In this document: positions 1 through 8,776 of the stretch, piece by piece | How positions within the stretch are numbered: the stretch's first letter is position 1 | Layout of the letters: each line of letters opens with the position of its first letter | NCBI RefSeq assembly: GCF_025153525.1 | Contig: NZ_JANZNR010000003.1 | Span: 434,001 to 498,000 of the forward strand | Reading direction: 5' to 3' | Length of the DNA stretch: 64,000 nucleotides | Origin: Psychroserpens sp. SPM9 | Lineage (GTDB): Bacteria; Bacteroidota; Bacteroidia; Flavobacteriales; Flavobacteriaceae | Position numbers and translations under genes: made by a program | Notes under the pieces: model-generated | Told to the model about the DNA's origin: nothing | The model's input: only the letters and a program-made list of their open reading frames with translations | Database searches by the model: none

Positions 1-466
1 TGCTTGTCGCCTGTACAACATTCATACTGCTATTTTGTCCGTACATATCGATATGAATCACCGCGTCTGAAGACTTTAAAACCTCTTGTGAAACCCCAAA
101 ATTTTCATCGCCAATGACTAATGCAATTGGTGTGTTCTTCGGAAAGGTGTAATGGGTTAAAGCAGTACTTTGGGTTGTGATCTCTAAGGATACTATATAA
201 AAACCTTTGCGCTTCAATTCTGAAATGACATCATTAATCTCTGTTTCAACTGAATGTTTTACAGCTTTCTCTGTTGCTCGAGACGTTTTAGTCATCTTTC
301 GTCCTAAAGGAATTTGTGCACCACAAAAAATTAATTCTGTAATACCAAAAGCATCAGCAGTTCTAAACAAACTTCCAATGTTTGGCGCATTTGTGACATT
401 CTCACAAACCAGAGTAATGGGAAATGTGTGTTTTTCAAAATGAGTCGAGTAGTGGTCGAGTTGCAT
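1..466 (-). CDS. TrmH/SpoU-family RNA methyltransferase (partial, C-terminus outside window)
   Basis: Reading the minus strand from the ATG at 466 gives an open frame of about 155 codons that runs off the left edge. It begins MQLDHYSTHFEK and carries SpoU motifs: an N-terminal NAPNIGSLFRTADAFG stretch, IGDENFGVSQEVL (motif 2) and GQNSSMNVVQA (motif 3), the knotted SAM-binding region. Family members 2'-O-methylate tRNA or rRNA in the cytoplasm; the exact target cannot be read from the fragment. The start lies 3 nt after the stop of the upstream lipoprotein gene, so it is probably the third gene of a minus-strand operon with the DUF4159 gene. The family call is secure and the substrate open. 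Confidence 0.88.
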   Translation of the reverse strand, partial: MQLDHYSTHFEKHTFPITLVCENVTNAPNIGSLFRTADAFGITELIFCGAQIPLGRKMTKTSRATEKAVKHSVETEINDVISELKRKGFYIVSLEITTQSTALTHYTFPKNTPIALVIGDENFGVSQEVLKSSDAVIHIDMYGQNSSMNVVQATS

Positions 467-469
467 AAT

Positions 470-1024
470 TCAATCTAGTTGTATAGAATTTAATAAGGTT
501 TTTATTTTCTCAGGAGGACTAAATATGTATATACCCGTTTCTTCTCTTGGGTAAGATAACTGAATGATATATGTGATGGCACCAGTGCGTTTTAGTAGGA
601 CTTCATGAAGCATATACTGGTCATCAACAAAAATCAGAAAGTTTAACTGATGAAAGCTTTGGCCATTTATTTCTGTATTGCGTTCCTGGTAAAAAGAATT
701 AAATTCATGTGTGTCTAACACCATTTGTTTCACAGCCTCATAATAAACGCTGTTAGATAGGTTATCTTGAGAGGTGTCTTTAGTGATTTTTAGAACAAAA
801 GAAGCTTTGTCAGTGTCGTCTATTAATGAGAATAAAACCTTGTCTTTAAGGTTGTAAACGGGTTGAATCACGCGCCATTGCTGACTGTTGTATCTTATGC
901 TGAATGGATGCTGTTTTGCCTCAAAACCTTTGATGTTACTTGAATTTTTACAAGAACAACTTATTAAAAACCCGATAAGAATTAGGTGTTTTGAAATGGT
1001 ATTGATTTTAGTTTTCAAAAGCAT
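470..1024 (-). CDS. Small lipoprotein, PsbP/DcrB-like
   Basis: 184 residues. The N-terminus has a hydrophobic stretch ending in LIGFLISC, a plausible lipobox, so the mature protein probably sits in an envelope membrane. The remaining ~155 residues are mixed alpha/beta with a pattern (a user-stress 'WRV' strand, a middle FVLKIT strand and a C-terminal lipid-free ILLNSIQL helix) reminiscent of PsbP/DcrB-type envelope proteins. That similarity is my impression only. Its start overlaps the end of the DUF4159 gene by 17 nt, which implies translational coupling; the methyltransferase gene follows after 3 nt. No catalytic motif was seen. Confidence 0.75.
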   Translation of the reverse strand: MLLKTKINTISKHLILIGFLISCSCKNSSNIKGFEAKQHPFSIRYNSQQWRVIQPVYNLKDKVLFSLIDDTDKASFVLKITKDTSQDNLSNSVYYEAVKQMVLDTHEFNSFYQERNTEINGQSFHQLNFLIFVDDQYMLHEVLLKRTGAITYIIQLSYPREETGIYIFSPPEKIKTLLNSIQLD

Positions 1025-1679
1025 ATTTCACAATATTAGCGCCCATTTTAAGTGCTTTTTCTCTAACATCTTCTGGGTCATTGTGAACTTCTGAATCTTC
1101 CCATCCGTCTCCTAAATCACTTTCAAAAGTAAATAATAGCACCAGTCGGTTTTTGTGAAAGATTCCTAGAGCTTGCGGACGTTTACCATCGTGTTCATGG
1201 ATTTTAGGCAAACCATCAGTGAATTTGTACGCCGTACTAAAAATTGGGTGTGTTTTGGGTAATTCTACCAGTTCCAGATTAGGAAATACTTTTTTAAGCT
1301 CTTTTCTAATATAAGGTTCCATACCATAATTGTCATCAATATGTAGAAATCCGCCAGAAAGTAGATATTTTCTTAGGTTATCAGCATCTTCATCCGAAAA
1401 AAATACATTCCCATGACCTGTCATATGCAGTAACGGAAATTGAAAAATATCGATGCTACCAACTTCGACGACCTGAGGTTTTGTGTTCATTTTTGTTTTA
1501 ATATGGTCATTACAATATTCGATTAAATTAGGTAAAGCAGTAGGGTTGCTGTACCAATCACCACCACCTTTGTATTTAAGCATTGCTAAGTCTTGAGCTA
1601 ATGCTACAGAGCTTATTAAGCTTATCACAAGTGTGCATGTTATTGTAAGATTCTTAAAGTGTTTTGAACTAATCCTCAT
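1008..1679 (-). CDS. DUF4159 domain-containing secreted protein
   Basis: 223 residues from the ATG at 1679, which gives a normal signal peptide (MRISSKHF..., cleavage near SSVALAQ). An in-frame ATG at 1715 would add 12 hydrophobic residues and is less likely. The mature part shows DUF4159 features: MLKYKGGGDWYSNPTALPNL at its start, LLHMTGHGNVFFSDEDADNL, LLSGGFLHIDDNYG and YKFTDGLPKIHEHD. DUF4159 resembles the ThuA/glutamine-amidotransferase-like fold, and no enzymatic activity is established. Bacteroidota usually carry it as a secreted single-domain protein. First gene of the operon with the lipoprotein and methyltransferase genes. Confidence 0.86.
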   Translation of the reverse strand: MRISSKHFKNLTITCTLVISLISSVALAQDLAMLKYKGGGDWYSNPTALPNLIEYCNDHIKTKMNTKPQVVEVGSIDIFQFPLLHMTGHGNVFFSDEDADNLRKYLLSGGFLHIDDNYGMEPYIRKELKKVFPNLELVELPKTHPIFSTAYKFTDGLPKIHEHDGKRPQALGIFHKNRLVLLFTFESDLGDGWEDSEVHNDPEDVREKALKMGANIVKYAFEN

Positions 1680-1906
1680 AAGTTCAAAAATAAAAAAAAT
1701 AGAGTTATGAAACATATCCTTTTAACGTTATTTATGACCTTATTATTTTTTTCTTCGGAAAAAAGAAAGTGCTAGATCAATAATTATGATGCTTACATTT
1801 CTTTCGTATTGAGGCTGTTCTGATAGTTTACGGACTAATAATCTTATAAAGTATAATCATTCAAAATACTGATTGTAAATGCTTTAATTTTTATCAATTA
1901 AACTTA

Positions 1907-2611
1907 TTATTCATTTATATACGATACAGAATGACAAGCGACAATGGCAGCAGTTTCCGTGCGTAATCGTGTATTACCCAGGGTTACTGGAATGAATTGT
2001 TTTTCGATGGCTTGATTGATTTCTTTAGGACTAAAATCGCCTTCTGGTCCAATAAGAATTGTAACGGCTTCATTTGCTTTTAGTTCTTGCTTTAGTGATT
2101 TTTTGTCGGTTTCCTCACAATGCGCAATAAATGTTTGTCCGTTGAATTCCTGATTCATATACGTTTTAAAAGAAATAGCCTCATGAAGTTCTGGTAAATA
2201 GCAATGTAGCGATTGCTTCATGGCTGCTTGCAGTATTTTTTCATAGCGATCAGCTTTTATGACACGACGCTCGCTATTATCACAAAAGATAGGAGTAATA
2301 CTGTCTATCCCTATTTCGGTTGCTTTTTCTAAAAACCATTCGTAGCGATCGTTCATTTTGGTTGGCGCCACAGCTAAGTGAAGCCTGTAGTTTCGTTTAG
2401 GCTGTAGTGTTGCTGAAGTGATTTGTGCCATGCAGTTTTTGATGTCAGCAATCGTGATTTCAGCAGTAAACAACCAGCCCTTTCCATTGGTAATATGCAA
2501 AACATCGCCTACAGATTTCCGCAACACTTTGGCAATGTGTTTACTTTCTTCTTTAGAAAACTGAATCTCAGAATCCTGTTCTGTTAAATCTTGATTATAG
2601 AAAAGTTGCAT
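1907..2611 (-). CDS. rsmE: 16S rRNA m3U1498 methyltransferase RsmE
   Basis: 234 residues, normal length for RsmE. RsmE uses SAM to N3-methylate U1498 of 16S rRNA in the assembled 30S subunit. The N-terminal PUA-like region (about 1-70) contains SKHIAKVLRKSVGD and ITNGKG. The C-terminal SPOUT domain contains KATEIGIDSITPIFCDNSERR, split here around TEIGID and SERRV, then ILIGPEGDFSPKEI and VTLGNTRLRTETAAI, the diagnostic knot motifs. Its ATG shares one base with the stop of the upstream isomerase gene, so the two are co-transcribed. Cytoplasmic housekeeping enzyme. Confidence 0.96.
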   Translation of the reverse strand: MQLFYNQDLTEQDSEIQFSKEESKHIAKVLRKSVGDVLHITNGKGWLFTAEITIADIKNCMAQITSATLQPKRNYRLHLAVAPTKMNDRYEWFLEKATEIGIDSITPIFCDNSERRVIKADRYEKILQAAMKQSLHCYLPELHEAISFKTYMNQEFNGQTFIAHCEETDKKSLKQELKANEAVTILIGPEGDFSPKEINQAIEKQFIPVTLGNTRLRTETAAIVACHSVSYINE

Positions 2612-3249
2612 TATTTTCTAGGTTCGGTCACTTTTAAAACCTTAGCTTCTTCAATTAGTTTTTTGTCTTGTGTCATTAAAACCACATAATAAGCCTTGAT
2701 TTCTGGAATATCAATGGTGAAAATATCATTGACACTGTGATTTTCTTTGAGGACTTGTTTTTCAAACTCAGGATGTAAATCACCATAAGTAAACCATCCC
2801 AGATCACCTCCTTGTTTTGCAGTGTTATCCATTGAATAGCGTTTCGCTAAATCTGTAAAACGGTAACCTTGTTTGTATTTAGAAATGACATCTTGACGAA
2901 TGTTATTGATTTCTTCCAAAGATTTAATAGAGCCGTCTAAGTATACACAGCTGACTCTATAGTAAGGGATTTCATATTTTTCAATGACCTTATAATAGGT
3001 TTTTTGTGGTGCATCCTTGAAATATTTTTTAGAACCTATTCCCATTTTAAGAATGTCTTCAGCCATTTTGGTCTTATGCTTTTCTTCGTTGAAGACAATA
3101 ACTTTTCCTTTAGCTTTTTTATTCTTTTTGAAGAATAAGTTGACATCGTCAAGTGTTTGAACAGAATCTAATGATTTTTCAAAATTATCTTGAGCAACGA
3201 CTATTGAAGTCATAAAAATAAGTGTGGCAGACAGTAATGTTTTAAGCAT
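2611..3249 (-). CDS. PpiC/parvulin-type peptidyl-prolyl isomerase, exported
   Basis: 212 residues. A signal peptide (MLKTLLSATLIFMTSIVVAQ) is followed by a short helical region and a parvulin domain at about residues 105-195: YKQGYRFTDLAKRYSMD, GGDLGWFTYGDLHPEFEKQ and VLMTQDKK. These match the SurA/PpiC rotamase core. It probably acts in the periplasm on proline bonds of outer-membrane proteins. It is shorter than SurA and has one parvulin repeat. It overlaps rsmE by one base. The role in outer-membrane biogenesis is inferred. Confidence 0.87.
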   Translation of the reverse strand: MLKTLLSATLIFMTSIVVAQDNFEKSLDSVQTLDDVNLFFKKNKKAKGKVIVFNEEKHKTKMAEDILKMGIGSKKYFKDAPQKTYYKVIEKYEIPYYRVSCVYLDGSIKSLEEINNIRQDVISKYKQGYRFTDLAKRYSMDNTAKQGGDLGWFTYGDLHPEFEKQVLKENHSVNDIFTIDIPEIKAYYVVLMTQDKKLIEEAKVLKVTEPRK

Positions 3250-3356
3250 AGTAAAGTGTTTTAATAGGTTTCAAAAATAAAGCTAAGAAGTAACTATAAA
3301 ACACATGTTTCTTGAAGTTTTTAAGAATTGATTGTTTATAACTCTTAAAAGGGCTT

Positions 3357-3737
3357 TTATTTTACGGCGATCATGCTGATTTCTACATTGACAAACTTTG
3401 GTAAATTGGCAACTTCAACTGTTTCGCGAGCTGGAGCTGTATCGGCATCAAAGTATTTGGCATACACTTCGTTTATTTTTGAAAAGTTATGCATGTCACT
3501 AATAAAGATAGACGTCTTAATCACATTTTCGAATGTCATATTTGCAGCCTGTAAAACGGCTTTAAGATTGGTCATCACCTGTTCTGTTTCTAAAACAATT
3601 GAATCTAAAACCAATTCACCTGTATTAACATCAATAGCGATTTGACCCGAAGTATATAAAGTGTCTCCTGTTAAAATCGCTTGATTATAAGGACCAATTG
3701 GAGCAGGAGCATTAGGTGTATTGATGATGGTTTTCAT
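3357..3737 (-). CDS. ridA: RidA family reactive enamine/imine deaminase
   Basis: 126 residues from the ATG at 3737 (MKTIINTPNAPAPIGPYNQA). The frame stays open further upstream, but that would run into lptD and break the family's usual start and length. RidA hydrolyses 2-aminoacrylate and related enamines to keto acids and ammonia, protecting PLP enzymes. Family hallmarks are GPYNQAI, LYTSGQIAID, Arg104 in APARETVEVA (carboxylate-binding Arg) and Glu119 in NVEISMIAV. It follows lptD by 13 nt on the same strand, an arrangement I believe is common in Flavobacteriia. Cytoplasmic trimer by analogy. Confidence 0.94.
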   Translation of the reverse strand: MKTIINTPNAPAPIGPYNQAILTGDTLYTSGQIAIDVNTGELVLDSIVLETEQVMTNLKAVLQAANMTFENVIKTSIFISDMHNFSKINEVYAKYFDADTAPARETVEVANLPKFVNVEISMIAVK

Positions 3738-3750
3738 GATATTGTATAAA

Positions 3751-6528
3751 TTAAAGTTGTTGATCTCTTTGTTTACGCTTATCGTATTTAAGGTCTTTAA
3801 GTAAGTTTGAACGAATGCCGATAAAGAAGTTCCATGAGTTATAAGGTCCAAACGGTACCCAGGTAAAGTTCATTCGCCAGCTTAATAAATCACGCTCAAA
3901 ACGTAATTGTGTAGCTGTGAATCCTTGGTTGACAAAGTCATAACCAGAAGACGCACCAACCGACCATCGTGGTGACAATTCAATATCGCCAGAAAACATT
4001 AACGAATTGTTAGAGATGGTATTCTGCCTTGCCGAATTGGTATAATTCACAGCATAGGCTAATCTCAAACTCCAGGGGATGCTATAATTATAAAACTCTG
4101 AAGGCTCTTCTTTTTTCTTTTTATCTCTGTCGTCATCTGTGAGACGCTGATCTGCAAAATCCTGAGGTCGACCAAATAAATCATCGGCGCGACCACCACT
4201 TCTTAGATTTTCTTGTATAGCGGCATCATTTTCAGGGTCACCACCTTCAAATTGTTTGCTGGATAAGGAATAACTAATATTAAGATTAGCAGATGTTAGT
4301 CTGAAAAGACTTCCGCCATTGTTGATATTAAATTGATCGATTCTTTGGTTATTATTATTCAAAGCATACGGATCGAGTACCATTCCGAAGTTAATATTCA
4401 TCTTATCTTGAAGAATAGTTGTACCTCCCGAAATTCTCAAAGGACTCCATTGCAATGAGTCACCTGCAAAATTATAAGAGGTCTGAAAATTAAGGTTGTT
4501 TAAAAGTTTGATTTTTTTAGGTTCAGTAGCTGTACTGTCTTTGTCTCTAACTTTGGCTTCAAAATTATTTCCTATAGAAATCCCCATCGAGCTAGAGAAT
4601 GTACGGCTTGGAACACCAAATAATGAGCCTTCAAACCGTGTGTACTGAACACGTTCGGCTTCACCAGCAGTAGTACCATCGGCATCAACGATTTCAAAAG
4701 TATCGTAATAATTATCAAAGGCCGGATTGATATTATAACTAATTGACGGTCGCATGACATGACGAATTTTTTTAATCAAAGGGTCTTTGCCTTCCTTTTC
4801 AAAATCAAACATGCCGTAAATAGTTGTTCCTAAACTTGCGCTAAAATTATAGGTAAAGAAACGGTCAAAATGGTTTAACTCTTCGGTAACAATTTCTTCC
4901 GCATCTTCATCGTAATATCTATTAATGGTATTGAGTGTCCAGTTCTCTTCAAAATTTGCATTGGCACTCATACTGAAGTAATCAAATATCTTAAAGTTAG
5001 TAGACACAGGTATAGAATGCACAGCGCCAACCTGAGCATCATCGAACATTTCCGATTTAAAAAACAGTGAATCGGTGGTTTGAATTCTGTTTTCAGCTCT
5101 TACGTTGTATTGGACATTTATATTCTGAATGATCCCTTTTTTAGTTCCCGTTTTAGGTTCAAAAGGGAAAACTCTGCTAACACTTCCTTGAAATGTAGGT
5201 AGAGTTAAATTGATTTGTTCGGTATTAGTATTTTGCGAATGGGTAGCTGTAACACTCATGTTTACCTGAGGTTCGCCTTGAAATGTTTTAGAGTAAGAAA
5301 CCGAAGACGCTAAGGTATTGTTTAGTGAGTTGGTTAAATTCAACTGATTAATCGATTGTCTGTAATATTGACTACTTCCTAGGTTCACAGAGGCAGAGAA
5401 TCGAGAACTCGGATTGGATTTAGCATCTTGGCTGTGCGACCATCTAATATTGTAAATGGTCGATTTTGAAAAATCTGGAAACCCACGTTCGCTATTAATT
5501 AAATTCTCGTAACGAAAACTTAGATTTCCTCTAAATTTATAGCGTAGCGCGTAATTACTTTCAATTCGAAGTCCATAACTTCCATTGGTGTAATAATCAC
5601 CTAACACAGCTAAATCTAAATAATCACTAATGGCAAAATAATAACCACCATTTTGTAAAAAGTAACCTCTGTCGTTTCCTAAATCTTGTCCGGGAGTAGG
5701 CATTATCACACCAGATGTTTGTTTTTTGGTCATCGGAAAATATGCAAAGGGCAATCCGATTGGCGTCGGAACATCATAAATAAACAAGTTGGTGAGTCCG
5801 GTAACTACTTTAACTCCAGGAACCACCTTAGCAGTTCGCATTAAAAAATAATATTCGGGATCGTCTAAGTTTTCAGAGGTCGTAAACTTTCCGTTCTGAA
5901 TAAATAAAATCGAATCATTTTCAATCTTTGTTTTCTCAGCGATGATGGTACCGCCACTTTGTTCGGTTCTCGAATTAAAAACCAGACCTTTTTTGTTTTC
6001 AGTATTAAAAATGATAGAATCAGGTTCTATCACACTTTGTCCTTGTGTAAATACAGGTGCTTGAGAGTAAACACCAGCCGAATCCTTTAAGCGTCCCGCA
6101 AACACTAGGTTTTTGTTATGGTCGATGACAATAATGCCTGCTTTGATATTCATATCCTGATAATCAACTTCAGCATTGTTATAAAGGGTCGTTTGGTTTT
6201 TTCGTTGATCTAACCTAACGTAATCTGTGGCTTTGTATTTGACAATATCAGCAAGCGCTTCCTTTTTCTTCGGAACAGAATCTTTTTTGGTGCTATCTAT
6301 TTCTTTGGTATTTATAGGTGGTGTAAGTAGAGAGTCGACATTAATTCTTACCGAATCGTTAACCGTTTTGGGTTTGATGGGTTCTTTAGAATTTGGCAAC
6401 TCTTGTGCAAAGCAAAACATGTTAATAAACATGGTAAAACTTAGGGTAAAAAGTATGTGTAAGCTTTTTGTACGCAATGCTTTTAAATGTATTTTTGCTA
6501 AAGTATGGCTCGGTTTTTGAATTGCCAA
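3751..6528 (-). CDS. lptD: LPS-assembly protein LptD (outer-membrane translocon)
   Basis: 925 residues. LptD with LptE inserts lipopolysaccharide into the outer leaflet. A hydrophobic N-terminal segment ending MFCFAQ is the export signal. Residues ~80-210 form an LptA/OstA-like beta-jellyroll (LYNNAEVDYQDMNIKAG, VFAGRLKDSAG). The remaining ~700 residues are a long amphipathic beta-barrel with the conserved PIGLPFAYFPMTKKQTSG entry and an aromatic C-terminal strand (PYNSWNFFIGIRSNL). Length and the low-complexity charged linker near residues 790-810 are normal for Bacteroidota. It is transcribed away from the amidase gene across a 123-bp AT-rich promoter region and leads lptD-ridA. The first 14 residues are not strongly supported as the true start. 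Confidence 0.93.
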   Translation of the reverse strand: MAIQKPSHTLAKIHLKALRTKSLHILFTLSFTMFINMFCFAQELPNSKEPIKPKTVNDSVRINVDSLLTPPINTKEIDSTKKDSVPKKKEALADIVKYKATDYVRLDQRKNQTTLYNNAEVDYQDMNIKAGIIVIDHNKNLVFAGRLKDSAGVYSQAPVFTQGQSVIEPDSIIFNTENKKGLVFNSRTEQSGGTIIAEKTKIENDSILFIQNGKFTTSENLDDPEYYFLMRTAKVVPGVKVVTGLTNLFIYDVPTPIGLPFAYFPMTKKQTSGVIMPTPGQDLGNDRGYFLQNGGYYFAISDYLDLAVLGDYYTNGSYGLRIESNYALRYKFRGNLSFRYENLINSERGFPDFSKSTIYNIRWSHSQDAKSNPSSRFSASVNLGSSQYYRQSINQLNLTNSLNNTLASSVSYSKTFQGEPQVNMSVTATHSQNTNTEQINLTLPTFQGSVSRVFPFEPKTGTKKGIIQNINVQYNVRAENRIQTTDSLFFKSEMFDDAQVGAVHSIPVSTNFKIFDYFSMSANANFEENWTLNTINRYYDEDAEEIVTEELNHFDRFFTYNFSASLGTTIYGMFDFEKEGKDPLIKKIRHVMRPSISYNINPAFDNYYDTFEIVDADGTTAGEAERVQYTRFEGSLFGVPSRTFSSSMGISIGNNFEAKVRDKDSTATEPKKIKLLNNLNFQTSYNFAGDSLQWSPLRISGGTTILQDKMNINFGMVLDPYALNNNNQRIDQFNINNGGSLFRLTSANLNISYSLSSKQFEGGDPENDAAIQENLRSGGRADDLFGRPQDFADQRLTDDDRDKKKKEEPSEFYNYSIPWSLRLAYAVNYTNSARQNTISNNSLMFSGDIELSPRWSVGASSGYDFVNQGFTATQLRFERDLLSWRMNFTWVPFGPYNSWNFFIGIRSNLLKDLKYDKRKQRDQQL

Positions 6529-6651
6529 AATTACATATATTTTTTATGATTAATTTATAATTCAATCAATTTATATAAAGTATTCAAAGTACGAAAACGA
6601 TTGTATTTTAATACCCTAAAATAAAACGAGTTGATAAAACGTTAAACATCT

Positions 6652-7770
6652 ATGAAAACGACACTACCATATAGATTCTTACTAACACTTTTGTTAATTA
6701 CCAGTTTTTTAACATCTGCGCATGCACTTCAAGGTGATAAAGATAAGTTTATTGTGGTCTTAGATGCTGGTCATGGCGGTCATGATTCTGGAAATCTTGG
6801 AAGCGGTTATAAAGAAAAAGACATCGCGTTAAATATTGTTAAGCAAATTGGAAACACTTTAGAAAAACACAAAGACATTAAAGTTATTTATACCAGAACA
6901 AAAGATGTTTTTGTGACTTTAAGAGGTCGTGCTAAAATTGCTAATGATGCCGATGCAGATTTGTTTGTTTCTGTGCATTGTAATGCTCATAATTCTTCGG
7001 CTAACGGAACAGAAACTTTTGTTTTAGGTCTACACGCCAATCAACGAAATTTTGAAATTGCAAAAAAAGAGAACGAAGTGATTTTTTTAGAGGCCGATTA
7101 TGAACAACACTACGAAGGGTTTGATCCTAATTCTCCAGAGTCTTTTATTACGTTGAGCATTTTACAAGAAGATTATCTCGATCAAAGTATTAGACTAGCA
7201 AGACATATTGAAGATAATTTTAAGGCCCAGCAAAAACGTAAGAGTAGAGGTGTAAAACAAGCTGGTTTTTGGGTGCTTCACAATACCTATATGCCAAGTG
7301 TTCTGGTTGAAACGGGATTTTTAACCTACAAAAAAGAAGGGGCGTATTTAAACTCTAAAAACGGACAATCAAAAATGTCTAAATCCATTTCGGATGCCAT
7401 TTTAGATTATAAGAAACAGTTAGATTTAAACGTCGGTAAAAATATTTATCAGGATAATTCAGAAACTGCCGATGTAGCTATTGAAGGTGAGCCACAAATT
7501 ATAGAAAATGTGGTTTTCAAGGTTCAAATTGCAGCAAGCTCTAAAGAATTAGCGCCAAAATCCTATAACTTTAAAGGTCTAAAAGATATTTCTAGAGAGA
7601 AAGTGGGTTCGGTTTATAAGTATTATTATGGTTATACTTCAGATTATAATATTGTAAAACAGTTGCAAACCGAAGCACAATCTAAAGGGTATACCGACTG
7701 TTTTGTAGTTGCTTATAAGGATGGAAAAAAAATTGATGTTTCCGAAGCATTGAAATCTGCCTCTAATTAG
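6652..7770 (+). CDS. N-acetylmuramoyl-L-alanine amidase (AmiC type) with C-terminal SPOR-like domain
   Basis: 372 residues. It has a signal peptide (cleavage near SAHALQ), then an Amidase_3 domain at about 32-255: VVLDAGHGGHDSG, with His41, Glu55 and His109 as probable zinc ligands, and VLVETGFLT with catalytic Glu220. It cleaves the amide between MurNAc and the stem peptide during cell separation. A ~75-residue insertion between His109 and the catalytic Glu matches the regulatory alpha-helical insert of division amidases. Residues ~288-360 (VVFKVQIAASS..., YKYYYGYTSDYN) look like a SPOR domain that would bind denuded septal glycan. First gene of a long plus-strand run. Confidence 0.93.
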   Translation: MKTTLPYRFLLTLLLITSFLTSAHALQGDKDKFIVVLDAGHGGHDSGNLGSGYKEKDIALNIVKQIGNTLEKHKDIKVIYTRTKDVFVTLRGRAKIANDADADLFVSVHCNAHNSSANGTETFVLGLHANQRNFEIAKKENEVIFLEADYEQHYEGFDPNSPESFITLSILQEDYLDQSIRLARHIEDNFKAQQKRKSRGVKQAGFWVLHNTYMPSVLVETGFLTYKKEGAYLNSKNGQSKMSKSISDAILDYKKQLDLNVGKNIYQDNSETADVAIEGEPQIIENVVFKVQIAASSKELAPKSYNFKGLKDISREKVGSVYKYYYGYTSDYNIVKQLQTEAQSKGYTDCFVVAYKDGKKIDVSEALKSASN

Positions 7771-7823
7771 ACACATTCTTTATATTATTTTGTTAATTTT
7801 GTTGTAACCCAAAATTGTAAAAT

Positions 7824-8768
7824 TTGAAAGTTTCAAGAGAAGTAAAAACAGCCATACTGGTACTTTCGGGTATCGTATTATTGGTATTCTTATTTAATTA
7901 TCTCAAAGGAGAAAATCTATTTGAATCGCCAGACACCTATTACACCGAATTTGATTACAACGCTTTAAGTAGCTCATCTCCAGTAACCGTTAAAGGAAAT
8001 AATGTTGGTAAAATAAAAAACATCAAATACGATTATAATACGGGTAAAACCCGTGTTGAGTTTACTGTTGATGATCAACTTCATTTTTCGAAACTAAGTA
8101 AAATTAGACTCTACAAAACAGGTTTGATGGGTGGTAATGCACTAGCTATCGTTATAAGTACAGAAGGAGAACAAGCCAAACCCGGTGATTTTTTAGAGTC
8201 TGAAGTCGAAGATGATTTAGTCTCTAGTTTGACTAAAAACTTTTCGGGTGTTAGTGATAATTTAGATTCGACCTTAAAAACAGCCGATTCTCTTTTAATC
8301 AATTTAAATGGGATTGTTGCGGATGAGTCTGAAGACGGACTTAAAAACGCGATTGCCGAATTAAATGCAACCATGAAGTCGTTTAAAGCCGTATCGTATT
8401 CGGTAAATGCACTGGTAAAGAAAAATGATGAAAAACTGAGTTCGGTTTTGGGTAATGTAGATTCTATTACTAAGAATCTCTCTGCAATTACTTCAGATTT
8501 ACAGAACGTTAAATTTTCAAAAACTGTTGCAGAACTTGATAAAACTTTGGCTTCTGTTAATGCTTTGATGACCAGTATACAAAATGGAGATGGTACTATT
8601 GGCAAGCTCTTAAAAGACGAGGGTTTGTATGATCACTTAGAAGCTGCATCTCAGGAAATGGAAGAATTAATTAGAGATATTAAGTTGCATCCTGCGCGTT
8701 ACAGACGTATTCTTTCTAAGAAAGAAATACCGTATACACCACCAGAAGAAGACGATCAAAATAATTAA
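7824..8768 (+). CDS. MlaD/MCE-domain lipid transport protein, TTG start
   Basis: 314 residues. The start is TTG at 7824: the family-typical N-terminus MKVSREVKTAILVLSG begins exactly there and no ATG fits. One transmembrane helix (about 10-27) anchors a periplasmic MCE domain (about 38-115: YNALSSSSPVTVKGNNVGKI, LYKTGLMGGNALAIV). A long helical region follows (about 130-290), as in PqiB/Mce proteins that form tunnels for phospholipids between membranes. No permease or ATPase gene is adjacent, so its transporter partners are elsewhere. It follows the amidase gene by 53 nt and precedes the Fe-S gene by 8 nt. Confidence 0.9.
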   Translation: MKVSREVKTAILVLSGIVLLVFLFNYLKGENLFESPDTYYTEFDYNALSSSSPVTVKGNNVGKIKNIKYDYNTGKTRVEFTVDDQLHFSKLSKIRLYKTGLMGGNALAIVISTEGEQAKPGDFLESEVEDDLVSSLTKNFSGVSDNLDSTLKTADSLLINLNGIVADESEDGLKNAIAELNATMKSFKAVSYSVNALVKKNDEKLSSVLGNVDSITKNLSAITSDLQNVKFSKTVAELDKTLASVNALMTSIQNGDGTIGKLLKDEGLYDHLEAASQEMEELIRDIKLHPARYRRILSKKEIPYTPPEEDDQNN

Positions 8769-8776
8769 AATCACTT

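Noticed and set aside
1731-1765. TTTTTT-CTTCGG-AAAAAA element in the 1.7-1.9 kb spacer as a terminator
   Set aside because: The stem is only A-T pairs and no gene ends in the right place and direction.
3319-3350. TTTTAAGA / TCTTAAAA hairpin as a terminator of lptD-ridA
   Set aside because: AT-only weak stem with a 16-nt loop and no T run in the right place.
8111-8605. 164-codon minus-strand ORF under the MCE protein gene
   Set aside because: Antisense to a well-supported MlaD-type gene; composition is that of a shadow frame.
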